The notes beneath the pieces are model-generated. The model was given only the letters and a program-made list of their open reading frames with translations. It did no database searches and was not told the origin of the DNA. The position numbers and the translations under genes are program-made. A stretch of DNA of 10,707 nt from Burkholderiales bacterium. GTDB taxonomy: Bacteria; Pseudomonadota; Gammaproteobacteria; Burkholderiales; Usitatibacteraceae. Below are positions 1 through 7,118 of the stretch, piece after piece (positions within the stretch are counted from its first letter, which is position 1; every line of letters begins with the position of its first letter). The stretch spans positions 1 through 10,707 of the forward strand of contig JADGRS010000068.1 in NCBI GenBank assembly GCA_017880705.1. The letters run 5' to 3'.

Positions 1-2613
1 GCGGAACGCCAGCGCCGCGCCCTGGAAGTTCGCGCGCACGCTCTGCGGCATCGAAAGCTCCTGCTCGGCCTTCTCGATCGCGGTCACGGCCTGCCCGAGC
101 GAATAGCCCGGAGCAAGGTTGAACGAGATGTTCGTCGCGGGAAACTGGCCGAGGTGGCCGATCGACAGCGCCCCGGGCTGCTCGTGCACCGTCGCGACGG
201 CGCTCAACGGCACCTGCGTCCCGCCGCTGCTCGCCGCGCTGTTGCTGGCCGACCCGCTCGCGGACGCGCTGGCCGCCTGCGTCGCGCCGCTTCCCGGGAC
301 GTAGATGTCGTCGAGCGACTTGGGTCCCAGCCGGAACTCGGGCTTCACCTCGAGCACCACGCGATACTGGGTCGCTTGCGTGAAGATCGTCGAGATGAGC
401 CGCTGGCCGAACGCGTTGTAGAGCGCGTTGTCGATCGCGGCCGGCGTCACGCCCAGTCGTCCCGCGGTGTCGCGGTTGATCGTCACGTAGGCCTGCAGGC
501 CCTGGTCCTGCAAGTCGGAGGCGACGTCCATCACCTGCGGCAGCGTGCGCAGCTTCTCGACGACATTGCGGGTCCACGTGGCCAGCTCCTCCGCGTTAGC
601 GCTCTCGAGCGTGAACTGGTACTGCGTGCGGCTCACGCGGTCCTCGATGGTGAGGTCCTGCACCGGCTGCATGTAGAGCGTCATCCCCTCGAAGTCGGCG
701 AGGCGCTTCTTGATCCGCGCCATCACGACGCTCACGGAGTCGCGCGCCTTGTGGGGCTTCAGCGCGATGAGGAGCCGGCCCGCGTTGAGCGTGATGTTGG
801 TGCCGTCGACGCCGATGAAGGACGAGACGCTCTCCACGGCGGGATCCTCGAGGATCGCCTGCGCGAGCAGGCGGCTGCGGCCGGACATCGCCGCGAAGGA
901 CGCCGTCTGCGGGCCTTCGGAGATGCCCTGGATGAGGCCGGTGTCCTGCAGCGGGAAGAACCCCTTCGGGATCGCGATGTAGAGAATCACCGTGAGCGCG
1001 AGCGTGCAGGCGAACACGAGCATCGTGAGGGGCTGGTGGTCGAGCACCCAGTCGAGCCCTTCGCCGTACCTCGCGATGACGCGATCGAACATCTCGCCCG
1101 TCTTGCGGAAGAACTTTCCCTGCTTCTCGGGAGGCGTGTGCTTGAGCAGCCGCGCGGCCATCATCGGCGTGAGCGTGAGCGAGACGAAGGCCGAGATGAG
1201 GATCGACACCGCGAGCGTGATCGCGAACTCGCGGAAGAGCCTTCCCACGACCTCGCCCATGAACAGGAGCGGGATCAGGACCGCGATTAGGGAGAACGTG
1301 AGCGAGATGATGGTGAAGGCGATCTGCCGCGATCCCTTGAACGCGGCCTCCATCGGGTCTTCGCCCTCCTCGACATAGCGCGCGATGTTCTCGATCACGA
1401 CGATCGCGTCGTCCACCACGAAGCCGGTCGCGATCGTGAGCGCCATGAGGGTGAGGTTGTTGATGCTGAAGCCCGCGAGGTACATGACGCCGAACGTGCC
1501 GACGATGGACAGCGGCACCGCGGCCGCGGGGATGAGCGTCGCCGTGGCGCTCCTCAGGAAGACGAAGATCACCATCACCACGAGGGCGACGGCGAGCATC
1601 AGCTCGAACTGGGTGTCGTGCACCGATGCGCGGATGGTGACCGTGCGGTCGGTGAGCAGCTGCACGTCGATGGAGGCCGGCAGCGCGGCGGTGAGCGTGG
1701 GCAGCAGCAGCTTCACGCGATCGACGACCTCGATCACGTTCGCGCCCGGCTGGCGCTGCACGTTCACGATGATCGCCGGCGTGTCGTTCATCCATGCCGC
1801 GAGCTTCGCGTTCTCGGCGCCGTCGACCACGTCGGCGACGTCGGTAAGGTATATCGGCGCGCCGTTGCGGTACGCCACGATGATGCTTCGATATTCGTCG
1901 GCGCTGCGCAGCTGGTCGTTCGCGTCGATCGTGTAGGCGCGCGCCGGGCCGTCGAAGCTGCCCTTGGCCTGGTTGGTGTTGGCGTTGGCGATGGCGGTGC
2001 GCAGGTCGTCCATCGAAAGGCCCTGCGCGGCGATCGCCTTCGGGTTCACCTGGACGCGAACCGCCGGGCGCTGGCCCCCCGAGAGAGTCACCAGCCCCAC
2101 GCCCGGGATCTGCGAGATCTTCTGCGCGAGCCGCGTGTCGACGAGGTTCTGCACCTGCGTCATCGGCATCGTCTTCGAGGTGATGCCGAGCGTGATGATC
2201 GCCGCGTCCGCGGGATTCACCTTGCTGTAGATCGGCGGCGCGGGGAGGTCCGTGGGCAGGAGGTTGCCTCCCGCGTTGATCGCGGCCTGCACTTCCTGCT
2301 CGGCGGTGTCGAGGTCGATCGTCAGCTCGAACTGCAGCGTGATCACCGAGGCGCCGCCCGAGCTGGTCGACGACATCTGCTTCATTCCCGGCATCTGGCC
2401 GAACTGGCGCTCGAGGGGCGCGGTGATCGACGAGGTGACGACGTCGGGGCTCGCGCCCGGATAGAGCGTGACCACTTGAATGGTCGGGTAGTCGACTTCC
2501 GGAAGCGCCGAGAGCGGCAGCTGCTTGTAGGCGACGATCCCCGCGAGGAGGATCGCGACCATGAGGAGCGACGTCGCGACCGGCCGGATGATGAAGATGC
2601 GGGACGGATTCAC
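1..2613 (-). CDS. mdtB: MdtB/MuxB-type RND multidrug efflux permease (partial, C-terminus cut by window edge)
   Basis: Inner-membrane proton/drug antiporter subunit of a tripartite RND (HAE1) pump. The 871 visible residues begin [17 protein letters not shown] after a GTG start at 2613 and read open to base 1; family members are about 1,030-1,050 residues, so the last five membrane helices lie outside. Helix 1 is at about residues 11-30, the first periplasmic loop follows, helices 2-6 are at about 335-500, helix 7 at about 527-550, and then the second periplasmic loop. The proton-relay pair Asp401-Asp402 sits in [16 protein letters not shown], matching AcrB Asp407/408. The text (for example [20 protein letters not shown] and [15 protein letters not shown]) is closest to MdtB from memory. 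The GTG overlaps the TGA of mdtA in a four-base GTGA, which implies translational coupling and fixes the start. An Ala/Ser/Gly-rich insert lies at about residues 775-798. Substrates cannot be read from sequence. An mdtC-like second pump and an outer-membrane factor may follow beyond base 1. Confidence 0.93.
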   Translation of the reverse strand, partial: MNPSRIFIIRPVATSLLMVAILLAGIVAYKQLPLSALPEVDYPTIQVVTLYPGASPDVVTSSITAPLERQFGQMPGMKQMSSTSSGGASVITLQFELTIDLDTAEQEVQAAINAGGNLLPTDLPAPPIYSKVNPADAAIITLGITSKTMPMTQVQNLVDTRLAQKISQIPGVGLVTLSGGQRPAVRVQVNPKAIAAQGLSMDDLRTAIANANTNQAKGSFDGPARAYTIDANDQLRSADEYRSIIVAYRNGAPIYLTDVADVVDGAENAKLAAWMNDTPAIIVNVQRQPGANVIEVVDRVKLLLPTLTAALPASIDVQLLTDRTVTIRASVHDTQFELMLAVALVVMVIFVFLRSATATLIPAAAVPLSIVGTFGVMYLAGFSINNLTLMALTIATGFVVDDAIVVIENIARYVEEGEDPMEAAFKGSRQIAFTIISLTFSLIAVLIPLLFMGEVVGRLFREFAITLAVSILISAFVSLTLTPMMAARLLKHTPPEKQGKFFRKTGEMFDRVIARYGEGLDWVLDHQPLTMLVFACTLALTVILYIAIPKGFFPLQDTGLIQGISEGPQTASFAAMSGRSRLLAQAILEDPAVESVSSFIGVDGTNITLNAGRLLIALKPHKARDSVSVVMARIKKRLADFEGMTLYMQPVQDLTIEDRVSRTQYQFTLESANAEELATWTRNVVEKLRTLPQVMDVASDLQDQGLQAYVTINRDTAGRLGVTPAAIDNALYNAFGQRLISTIFTQATQYRVVLEVKPEFRLGPKSLDDIYVPGSGATQAASASASGSASNSAASSGGTQVPLSAVATVHEQPGALSIGHLGQFPATNISFNLAPGYSLGQAVTAIEKAEQELSMPQSVRANFQGAALAFR

Positions 2614-3989
2614 TGCGTGGCGGCCTCGCGGCGCTTCTTGAATTCCTCGCGCTGCGCCGGGTCCATGGCCTCGAGGCGCTTCTTGTACTCCTCGCGCTTC
2701 GCCGGATCCATGTTCTTCCAGTCGGGGCGCTTGCCCGCGTCGGGCGCGTTCGGGTCCCGCGGCGCGCGCGCGCCGCCCGCGGGCGTGGTGACCTCGACCT
2801 TCGCGCCGTCGCGGATGCGATCGACGCCATCGGTGATCACGCGCTCCCCGGCCTGCAGCCCCGACAGGACCGCGGCGTTGGGCCCTTCGGTCGGGCCCAT
2901 CTTGACCGGGCGCACGGCGACCGTGCTGTCGTCCTTCACCACATAGACGATCGGCCCCTGCGTGTTCTGCTGCGCGGCAGCCGTGGGCACGAGGACGACA
3001 CCCTTCAACGTGTCGACCACCATGCGGACGTTCACGAACTGGTTGGGAAAGAGCTTGGCGTCGCCGTTGGCGAACTGCGCCTTGAGCTTCACCGTTCCCG
3101 TGGTGACGTCGATCTGGTTGTCGACGGTGAGGAGCGTGCCGCTCGCGAGGAGGTTCTTCTGGTCGCGGTCCCACGCCTCGACAGGCGGCTTGTCGCCCGC
3201 CTTGAGGCGCTGCATGATTCGCGGCAACGTGTCCTGGGGAATCGTGAAGAGCACCGTGATCGGCGCGAGCTGCGTGATGACGGCGATGCCGCTCGAGTCG
3301 GAGTTGTGCACCTGGTTGCCCGGATCGACGAGCCTCAGGCCGATGCGTCCCCCCACGGGCGCCGTGATGCGCGTGTAGGAAAGCTGCAGCTTCGCGTTGT
3401 CGAGCTGCGCCTGGTCGATCTTCACCGTGCCCTCGAGCTGCTTCACGAGCGATGCCTGCTGGTCGACCTGCTGGGTGGCGATCGAATCCTGCGCGAGCAG
3501 CGTGCGATAGCGCTCGAGGTCGAGGCGCGCGTTGTTGAGGGTCGCCACGTCGCGCGCGAGCTGGCCTTCGACCTGCGAGAGCGCGACCTGGAAAGGCACC
3601 GGGTCGATCTGCGCGAGGAGGGCGCCTTCGCCCACGAGCTGGCCCTCGTCGAAGCCCACGCTCTGCAACTGGCCGTCGACGCGCGGCTTCACCGTCACCG
3701 TGCGTATCGCGGTCACCGTTCCAAGGCCGGTCTGCATGATGTTGATATCGCCGACGCGCGCGACGGCCACCGCGACGGGCTGCACGCCCGCGCCGCCCTT
3801 GCCCGCCTTGCCCGCGCCCTTGCCGGACTTGGCCGCGTCGCTTCCCTGGGCCTTGGCCGCGTCTTCGCTCGAGGGGCGCCAGATGAGCCACGCCCCGAGG
3901 GCGAGGACGGCGACGGCGGTCACGATGATGGCGGGCCACAGCCACGGGCGGCGGCGAACGGCGTAAGGCGGGAGTTGAATCTCGGACAT
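2610..3989 (-). CDS. mdtA: MdtA-type RND periplasmic adaptor (membrane fusion protein)
   Basis: Periplasmic adaptor that links the MdtB-type pump to an outer-membrane channel. The 459-residue protein has a short cytoplasmic N-terminus, an anchor helix at about residues 16-38, a Lys/Gly/Ala-rich linker at about 45-69, then the lipoyl/barrel-sandwich half ([19 protein letters not shown]), an alpha-helical hairpin (about 135-200), the returning lipoyl half ([20 protein letters not shown]), a beta-barrel and a membrane-proximal domain ([21 protein letters not shown]). It is longer than E. coli MdtA (about 415 residues) because of the linker and a charged tail. The tail holds two 15-residue tandem repeats at 427-441 and 442-456. 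The ATG at 3989 has only a weak ribosome site (GAGAG, very close). The 126 bases between this start and the srkA stop contain no clear terminator and no convincing promoter; a GAATAT hexamer there lacks a partner -35. Family assignment is firm; the MdtA name is by resemblance and context. Confidence 0.93.
   Translation of the reverse strand: MSEIQLPPYAVRRRPWLWPAIIVTAVAVLALGAWLIWRPSSEDAAKAQGSDAAKSGKGAGKAGKGGAGVQPVAVAVARVGDINIMQTGLGTVTAIRTVTVKPRVDGQLQSVGFDEGQLVGEGALLAQIDPVPFQVALSQVEGQLARDVATLNNARLDLERYRTLLAQDSIATQQVDQQASLVKQLEGTVKIDQAQLDNAKLQLSYTRITAPVGGRIGLRLVDPGNQVHNSDSSGIAVITQLAPITVLFTIPQDTLPRIMQRLKAGDKPPVEAWDRDQKNLLASGTLLTVDNQIDVTTGTVKLKAQFANGDAKLFPNQFVNVRMVVDTLKGVVLVPTAAAQQNTQGPIVYVVKDDSTVAVRPVKMGPTEGPNAAVLSGLQAGERVITDGVDRIRDGAKVEVTTPAGGARAPRDPNAPDAGKRPDWKNMDPAKREEYKKRLEAMDPAQREEFKKRREAATQ
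2622..2711 (-). repeat. Two 45-base tandem repeats in the 3' end of mdtA
   Basis: Two adjacent in-frame 45-base units (2667-2711 and 2622-2666) differ at five bases by hand comparison. They encode [15 protein letters not shown] and [15 protein letters not shown], highly charged and probably helical segments added after the membrane-proximal domain of the adaptor. The nearly intact third-position bases suggest a recent duplication rather than convergent composition. Confidence 0.9.
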
Positions 3990-4115
3990 GGCTCTCGGGT
4001 CTTTTTCGAATCAGCGATTGGAGCGGATATTCTGTTGCCAGTTCGTGCCGAGGTGCTAAGAAATGTAAGGGCATGGTCCCGGCTGCGCGCTTCGGGACGG
4101 CAGCGGCGCCTCGTT

Positions 4116-5117
4116 CTACGAGGGGACCAGCGCGGGCTCCTGCATCGCGGCGATCTGCTCGCGCAGCTCCAGCACCCGATCCTGCCAGTAGCGCGCAGTA
4201 TTGAACCATGGAAATGCGATCGGGAATGCGGGGTCGTCCCAGCGTCGCGCGATCCACGCCGAGTAGTGCAGCAGGCGCAGGGTGCGCAGGGCTTCCACGA
4301 GATGCAGCTCGCGATCGTCGAACTCGCTGAAGTCCTCGTACCCCTCGAGGAGCTTGCCGAGCTGCCGGCCCATGTCGTGGCGATCGCCCGAGATGAGCAT
4401 CCACAGGTCCTGCACCGCCGGCGCCATGCGGCTGTCGTCGAGGTCGACGAAATGCGGGCCACCCCGCGAGTTTCCGCTGTCCGGCGTCCACAGCACGTTG
4501 CTCGCGTGGCAATCGCCGTGGGTGCGGATCATCGCAACCTTTCCGGCGCGCTGAAAGCAGTGGCGCACGCCTTCGAGCGCGAGCTCCGAAGCCTGCTTCC
4601 ACGCGGGAAGCAGATCGGCGGGAACGAGCCCGCTCCCGAGCAGGAAGGCGCGCGGCTCGTCCCCGAAGCTTTCGATGTCGAGCGCGGGCCGATGCTCATA
4701 GCGCCGGACGCCTCCCACCGCATGGATGCGTCCGATGAAGCGCCCGAGCCATGTGAGCGTCTCGCCGTCGTCGAGCTCCGGCGAGCGCCCGCCGCGCCGC
4801 GGAAAGGCCGCGAAGGCGAAGCCGGAGGCGTGATGCAGCGTCGTTCCCGCGAGCTCGAGAGGCGCGACCACGGGAATCTCGGCCTGGGCGAGCTCCATGG
4901 CGAAGCCATGCTCCTCGAGAATCTGCGCGTCGCTCCAGCGCGCGGGACGATAGAACTTGGCGACGACGAGGGAGCCGTCGTCGAGCCCCACTTGATACAC
5001 GCGGTTCTCGTAGCTGTTCAGTGCGAGCAGGCGCCCGTCGCAAAGGAGCCCCACGCTTTCCAGCGAGTTGAGGACCGTGTCGGGAGTCAGGCGCGAGTAC
5101 GGATGGGGATCATTCAC
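4116..5117 (-). CDS. srkA: SrkA/YihE-type stress response Ser/Thr protein kinase
   Basis: Cytoplasmic kinase with an aminoglycoside-phosphotransferase-like fold; in E. coli SrkA (YihE) protects stressed cells and counteracts MazEF-related death (established knowledge). At 333 residues it is almost the same length as E. coli SrkA (328). Visible signatures are [11 protein letters not shown] (glycine-rich-loop region, about 33-43), the ATP lysine Lys54 in VVAKFYRP, the catalytic loop HGDCHASN (Asp202, Asn207), the metal-binding VDLDD (Asp225), then [13 protein letters not shown] and the C-terminal [12 protein letters not shown] and FPWF. The start is GTG at 5117, because an in-frame TAG lies three codons upstream and the N-terminus then aligns with the family ([12 protein letters not shown]). 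A TAGAAT -10-like hexamer lies only six bases before the GTG. It is on the same strand as mdtAB and 126 bases upstream; whether they share a transcript is unknown. Confidence 0.95.
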   Translation of the reverse strand: MNDPHPYSRLTPDTVLNSLESVGLLCDGRLLALNSYENRVYQVGLDDGSLVVAKFYRPARWSDAQILEEHGFAMELAQAEIPVVAPLELAGTTLHHASGFAFAAFPRRGGRSPELDDGETLTWLGRFIGRIHAVGGVRRYEHRPALDIESFGDEPRAFLLGSGLVPADLLPAWKQASELALEGVRHCFQRAGKVAMIRTHGDCHASNVLWTPDSGNSRGGPHFVDLDDSRMAPAVQDLWMLISGDRHDMGRQLGKLLEGYEDFSEFDDRELHLVEALRTLRLLHYSAWIARRWDDPAFPIAFPWFNTARYWQDRVLELREQIAAMQEPALVPS

Positions 5118-5123
5118 CGATCC

Positions 5124-5129
5124 ATTCTA
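5124..5129 (-). promoter_or_regulatory. Candidate -10 element for srkA (possible leaderless start)
   Basis: On the minus strand TAGAAT (5 of 6 to consensus) occupies 5129-5124, with six bases between it and the GTG at 5117. Transcription would start at or next to the start codon. No good -35 is seen at 16-18 bases, so this is a moderate candidate only. A short CTAAC/GTTAG inverted repeat (5127-5131 and 5142-5146) overlaps it and could be an operator, but is too short to claim. Confidence 0.4.
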
Positions 5130-5175
5130 ACCCCTTCAATCGTTAGGGCTTTTCGACGCCTGCGAACGGCATGCG

Positions 5176-5184
5176 TGCTAGAAT
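5176..5184 (+). promoter_or_regulatory. Extended -10 promoter for the micro-gene and Urate_ox_N gene
   Basis: TGCTAGAAT (TG at 5176-5177, one base, then TAGAAT at 5179-5184) is a good sigma-70 extended -10. No strong -35 is present at the usual distance, which extended -10 promoters tolerate. Start of transcription would be near 5191, giving a leader of about 30 bases that carries the GGAG ribosome site at 5210-5213. It is the only plausible promoter between the divergent srkA and the plus-strand pair. Confidence 0.5.
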
Positions 5185-5220
5185 CGCCTCACGTGCCGTC
5201 TCACTTTCCGGAGCATAACT

Positions 5221-5319
5221 ATGAAAAATCCCTTGGATACGCTTTGGGGCACCGTGATCACGGGCCTCGTCCTGACGGTGGTTCTCTACTACCTCGCTCG
5301 CGCGATGATGGGAGGCTGA
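5221..5319 (+). CDS. 32-residue single-pass membrane micro-protein
   Basis: A 33-codon reading frame including the stop, MKNPLDTLWGTVITG then LVLTVVLYYLARAMMGG. It has a strong ribosome site (GGAG at 5210-5213, seven bases before ATG) and a candidate extended -10 promoter just upstream. Residues about 9-26 form one hydrophobic helix, with one lysine before it and one arginine after it. It ends one base before the ATG of the Urate_ox_N gene, and its last codons contain that gene's GGGAGG ribosome site, so the two are almost certainly co-transcribed and translationally linked. Size and topology resemble small accessory subunits of membrane oxidases (CydX, CcoQ/CcoS types), but no sequence match to those is seen. 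I do not recognise the family, and function is unknown. The ribosome site, spacing and membrane helix make a real gene likely. Confidence 0.75.
   Translation: MKNPLDTLWGTVITGLVLTVVLYYLARAMMGG
5310..5315 (+). promoter_or_regulatory. Strong Shine-Dalgarno inside the micro-gene
   Basis: GGGAGG lies five bases before the ATG at 5321 and inside the final codons (Met-Gly-Gly) of the micro-gene. Ribosomes finishing the micro-gene would stop on top of this start, the classic layout for coupled translation. Confidence 0.8.
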
Positions 5320-5320
5320 C

Positions 5321-5830
5321 ATGACCTGGGAATTCATCCAACACGGTCTCGCGCGCTGGGTCCACATCATGGCGGGCGTCATGTGGATCGGCCTTCTCTA
5401 TTACTTCAATTTCGTCCAGGTCGACGCGATGAAGAAGGCCGCGGCCGACACGCCGCCGACGGGCGCGGGCATCACCAAGCACGTCGCGCCGCGCGCCCTG
5501 CTCTTCTTCCGCTGGGCGGCGGTGGTGACGGTGGTGCTGGGACTTTTCATCCTCGGCGACAAGGCCGACGATGCGCTCCTCTTCAAGGAGCGCGCCTATG
5601 TCCCGATCGGCATCGGCGGCTGGCTCGGGCTCATCATGCTCTTCAACGTGTGGGTGCTCATCTGGCCCAACCAGAAGAAGATCCTCGGGCTCGTGGCGGC
5701 GACCGACGACGAGAAGAGCAAGGCGCGTCGCGTCGCGTTCCTCGCGTCGCGGACCAATACGGCGCTTTCCATCCCGATGCTCTTCTTCATGTCGTCGTCG
5801 TATCTCTTCCACGCGGCGATGTTCGCGTAG
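5321..5830 (+). CDS. Urate_ox_N (DUF989) family four-helix membrane protein, PuuD-like N-terminal domain only
   Basis: A 169-residue integral membrane protein. Hydrophobic helices are at about residues 13-32 (ARWVHIMAGVMWIGLLYYFN), 59-78, 95-116 (GIGGWLGLIMLFNVWVLIW) and 147-166. Histidines at 8, 15, 54 and 164 include two (His15, His164) within helices, positions where a heme could bind. The HIMAGVMWIGLLYYFNFVQ opening is typical of the membrane domain found at the N-terminus of PuuD, a membrane urate hydroxylase whose C-terminal part is a cytochrome c domain (established knowledge). That cytochrome part is absent here: no CxxCH, and the frame ends at TAG 5828-5830 just before a terminator. 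Such stand-alone proteins are sometimes mislabelled as NusG antiterminators. Its own function, and any role in urate metabolism, is unproven; no purine genes are nearby. It forms a two-gene unit with the preceding micro-gene. Confidence 0.85.
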   Translation: MTWEFIQHGLARWVHIMAGVMWIGLLYYFNFVQVDAMKKAAADTPPTGAGITKHVAPRALLFFRWAAVVTVVLGLFILGDKADDALLFKERAYVPIGIGGWLGLIMLFNVWVLIWPNQKKILGLVAATDDEKSKARRVAFLASRTNTALSIPMLFFMSSSYLFHAAMFA

Positions 5831-5845
5831 CAAGGCGCGACGCGG

Positions 5846-5873
5846 AAAAAGGGCGCCGCGGCGCCCTTTTTTT
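5846..5873. terminator. Bidirectional intrinsic terminator
   Basis: GGGCGCCGCGGCGCCC (5851-5866) is a perfect 16-base palindrome preceded by five A (5846-5850) and followed by seven T (5867-5873). It can end transcripts from both the Urate_ox_N gene (plus) and the converging DUF192 gene (minus). The last T is also the first base of the DUF192 stop codon complement, so the minus-strand stop abuts the hairpin directly. Confidence 0.9.
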
Positions 5874-6346
5874 CATTTGGGCTTCGGCAGCCCCGTCACC
5901 CTCTCGCCGGGCTTCACGCGGTTTTCCTCGAACCAGCCCTTGTTGGTCTCGATCGCATAGACGGCGGGGCCCGCGGAGGTGTGCGTCTCGAGGGTCTGGG
6001 GCTCCATGTCGAGGATGTTGAGAATGCGCCCGTCGGCGTCGATGAACGCGACCGAGAGGGGGATCAACGTGTTCTTCATCCACATGCTCTGGTACGCGGG
6101 CTCGTCGAAGATGAAGAGCATCCCGTCGTCGCGCCCGAGCTTCCTTCGGTACATGAGGCCCTGCATGCGCTGCGGGTCCGAGACGGCGACCTCGACGTTG
6201 AGCGGATGGGCGCCGACTTTCACGTGCGCGGTCTTGAACGTGACCTCGGCATTCGCGGCGAGCGCCGCGGCTGCCATGGCGACGCCGGCAAGAAACCCCG
6301 GGACCGCGCTACGGTCCAAACGCATTCCCCCGACTTGCATCATCAT
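5873..6346 (-). CDS. Exported DUF192 family protein
   Basis: A 157-residue DUF192 protein. Family signatures are QGLMYRRKLGRDDGMLFIFD (about residues 62-81) and YQSMWMKNTLIPLSVAFID (85-103), followed by the usual tail TSAGPAVYAIETNKGWFEEN. The N-terminus is a signal peptide: a basic MRLDR, a hydrophobic stretch PGFLAGVAMAAAALAA, and a cleavage site near ANA-EV (about residue 33), so the domain works outside the cytoplasmic membrane. The start is chosen at ATG 6346 because GAGG lies five bases before it. An open frame continues to an ATG at 6415, but that would overlap the divergent lipoprotein and bury the signal peptide; ATG at 6325 is the other possibility and leaves a cleaner signal peptide. 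The biochemical role of DUF192 is not established. The gene converges on the Urate_ox_N gene across a shared terminator and diverges from the lipoprotein with 45 bases between starts. Confidence 0.92.
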   Translation of the reverse strand: MMMQVGGMRLDRSAVPGFLAGVAMAAAALAANAEVTFKTAHVKVGAHPLNVEVAVSDPQRMQGLMYRRKLGRDDGMLFIFDEPAYQSMWMKNTLIPLSVAFIDADGRILNILDMEPQTLETHTSAGPAVYAIETNKGWFEENRVKPGERVTGLPKPK

Positions 6347-6391
6347 GAAGCCCTCACCGATAACGAGAATTCGAGCGCCGCATGGTAACCC

Positions 6392-6697
6392 ATGAATAAG
6401 ACGATGCGCCGGCACATTGCATGGCTTTCGACCTTGCTCGCGGCCGGTTGTGCCGCAGTTCCTCCTGCGCCGCTGGCGCCGGAGACGCCCCGGGAGGCCG
6501 GCGAGCGCCGCGCGAAGGCGGCGCCTCCCGCCTACAACCTGACGGGCTACCCGCCCGCGGTGCGCGACGGCTACATCGACGGCTGCGAGTCCGCCAAGAA
6601 GACCGCCTATGCCCGCAAGGACGCCCAGCGCATGGCCGGCGATCCGCAGTATTCGATGGGATGGAACGACGGGTTCAGCATTTGCGGAAAGAGATGA
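6392..6697 (+). CDS. Small conserved lipoprotein with paired Gly-aromatic-Asp-Gly motifs
   Basis: A 101-residue protein with a type II signal peptide: basic MNKTMRRH, hydrophobic IAWLSTLLA and lipobox LAAG-Cys20. A Pro/Ala-rich spacer (21-48) leads to a compact domain, YPPAVRDGYIDGCESAKK (about 53-70) and YSMGWNDGFSICGKR (87-101). The two halves echo each other (GYIDGC and GWNDGFSIC), and Cys65 and Cys98 could form a disulfide. Similar short lipoproteins with a DGC...GWxDG pattern are common in proteobacteria, but I know of no function. The ATG at 6392 has a poor ribosome site; ATG at 6404 is an alternative that keeps the lipobox. Its TGA stop (6695-6697) lies inside the left arm of the long palindrome. 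Confidence 0.85.
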   Translation: MNKTMRRHIAWLSTLLAAGCAAVPPAPLAPETPREAGERRAKAAPPAYNLTGYPPAVRDGYIDGCESAKKTAYARKDAQRMAGDPQYSMGWNDGFSICGKR

Positions 6698-6756
6698 AAA
6701 TTGGTGTCAGGTACGAATTTCGGAGGCCGAAATTCGTACCTGACACCAATTTTCAT
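6694..6756. repeat. 63-base perfect palindrome (30-base arms, 3-base centre), REP-like
   Basis: The left arm 6694-6723 and right arm 6727-6756 are perfect reverse complements around AGG (6724-6726). The arm core reads TTGGTGTCAGGTACGAATTT. It lies between converging genes: TGA at 6695-6697 ends the lipoprotein, and the mirror-image TGA at 6755-6753 on the minus strand ends cbiX. The arm is A/T-richer than the surrounding genes. From memory, related TTGGTGTCAG-type palindromes recur in proteobacterial genomes, some with IS200-like REP-associated transposases, but no transposase is present here and copy number cannot be judged from one window. It very probably also folds into a hairpin that ends or protects both transcripts. 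Confidence 0.92.
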
Positions 6757-7118
6757 TCCGCCCTGGAAAGAATCCATCCGGCGATCGCCGTGAGGATTTC
6801 GGGCGAATCGCCGAGCGCCGACTCGAGCGCGATCGGCAGGTGCGGATAGTTCAGGCGGATCGCCGCGAGGATGCGGGGCAGGTCCTGCTTCAGGTGACCG
6901 CCCTGCGCCATGAACAGGGGGAAGACGGTGATCGAGGAGGCGCCCTCGGCGGCGAGCGAGGCGATCGCTTCCTCGAGCGTGGGCGACATGATCTCGAGAT
7001 AGGCGAGCGCGATCGGATACTCGGGCCGGCTCGCGCGCACGCGGTCGCGGATCTCCTCGAACGGCCGCGCCCATTCGGGATCGCGCGCTCCGTGCGCGAA
7101 GAGCACGATGCCGCGCAT
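6753..7118 (-). CDS. cbiX: Short-form CbiX sirohydrochlorin chelatase
   Basis: Class II chelatase that inserts Co2+ (cobalamin route) or Fe2+ (siroheme route) into sirohydrochlorin in the cytoplasm. At 121 residues it is the single-domain CbiX-S form, which works as a dimer (family knowledge). The metal-binding histidines are His9 in LFAHGARDPEW and His75 in FPLFMAQGGHLKQDLP. The LEIMSPTLEEAIASL helix follows the usual pattern. Its ATG (7116-7118) overlaps the dut stop by one base (TGATG on the minus strand), so translation is coupled to dut. No other cobalamin or siroheme gene is in the window, so the metal cannot be decided. The stop codon TGA (6755-6753) is part of the right arm of the long palindrome. 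Confidence 0.93.
   Translation of the reverse strand: MRGIVLFAHGARDPEWARPFEEIRDRVRASRPEYPIALAYLEIMSPTLEEAIASLAAEGASSITVFPLFMAQGGHLKQDLPRILAAIRLNYPHLPIALESALGDSPEILTAIAGWILSRAE

Noticed and set aside
154..1290. 378-codon plus-strand open frame rich in Arg/His/Glu/Asp
   Set aside because: It is antisense to mdtB, whose frame gives a fully recognisable RND pump; the composition is the usual G/C-driven shadow of a high-GC gene.
596..2830. 744-codon minus-strand open frame
   Set aside because: Same strand as mdtB but a different frame, Arg/Pro/Ala-rich with no domain; the real pump frame starts with GTG at 2613 and runs off the window.
3990..4115. Possible mdtA promoter around a minus-strand GAATAT hexamer
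   Set aside because: No -35 at a sensible distance and no extended -10; not strong enough to list as a feature.
3306..5324. 672-codon plus-strand open frame
   Set aside because: It runs antisense across mdtA, the gap and srkA, has no recognisable domain and no ribosome site, and shows shadow composition.
6347..6415. Upstream start for the DUF192 protein at ATG 6415
   Set aside because: It would put 23 residues before the signal peptide and overlap the divergent lipoprotein; GAGG five bases before ATG 6346 supports the later start.
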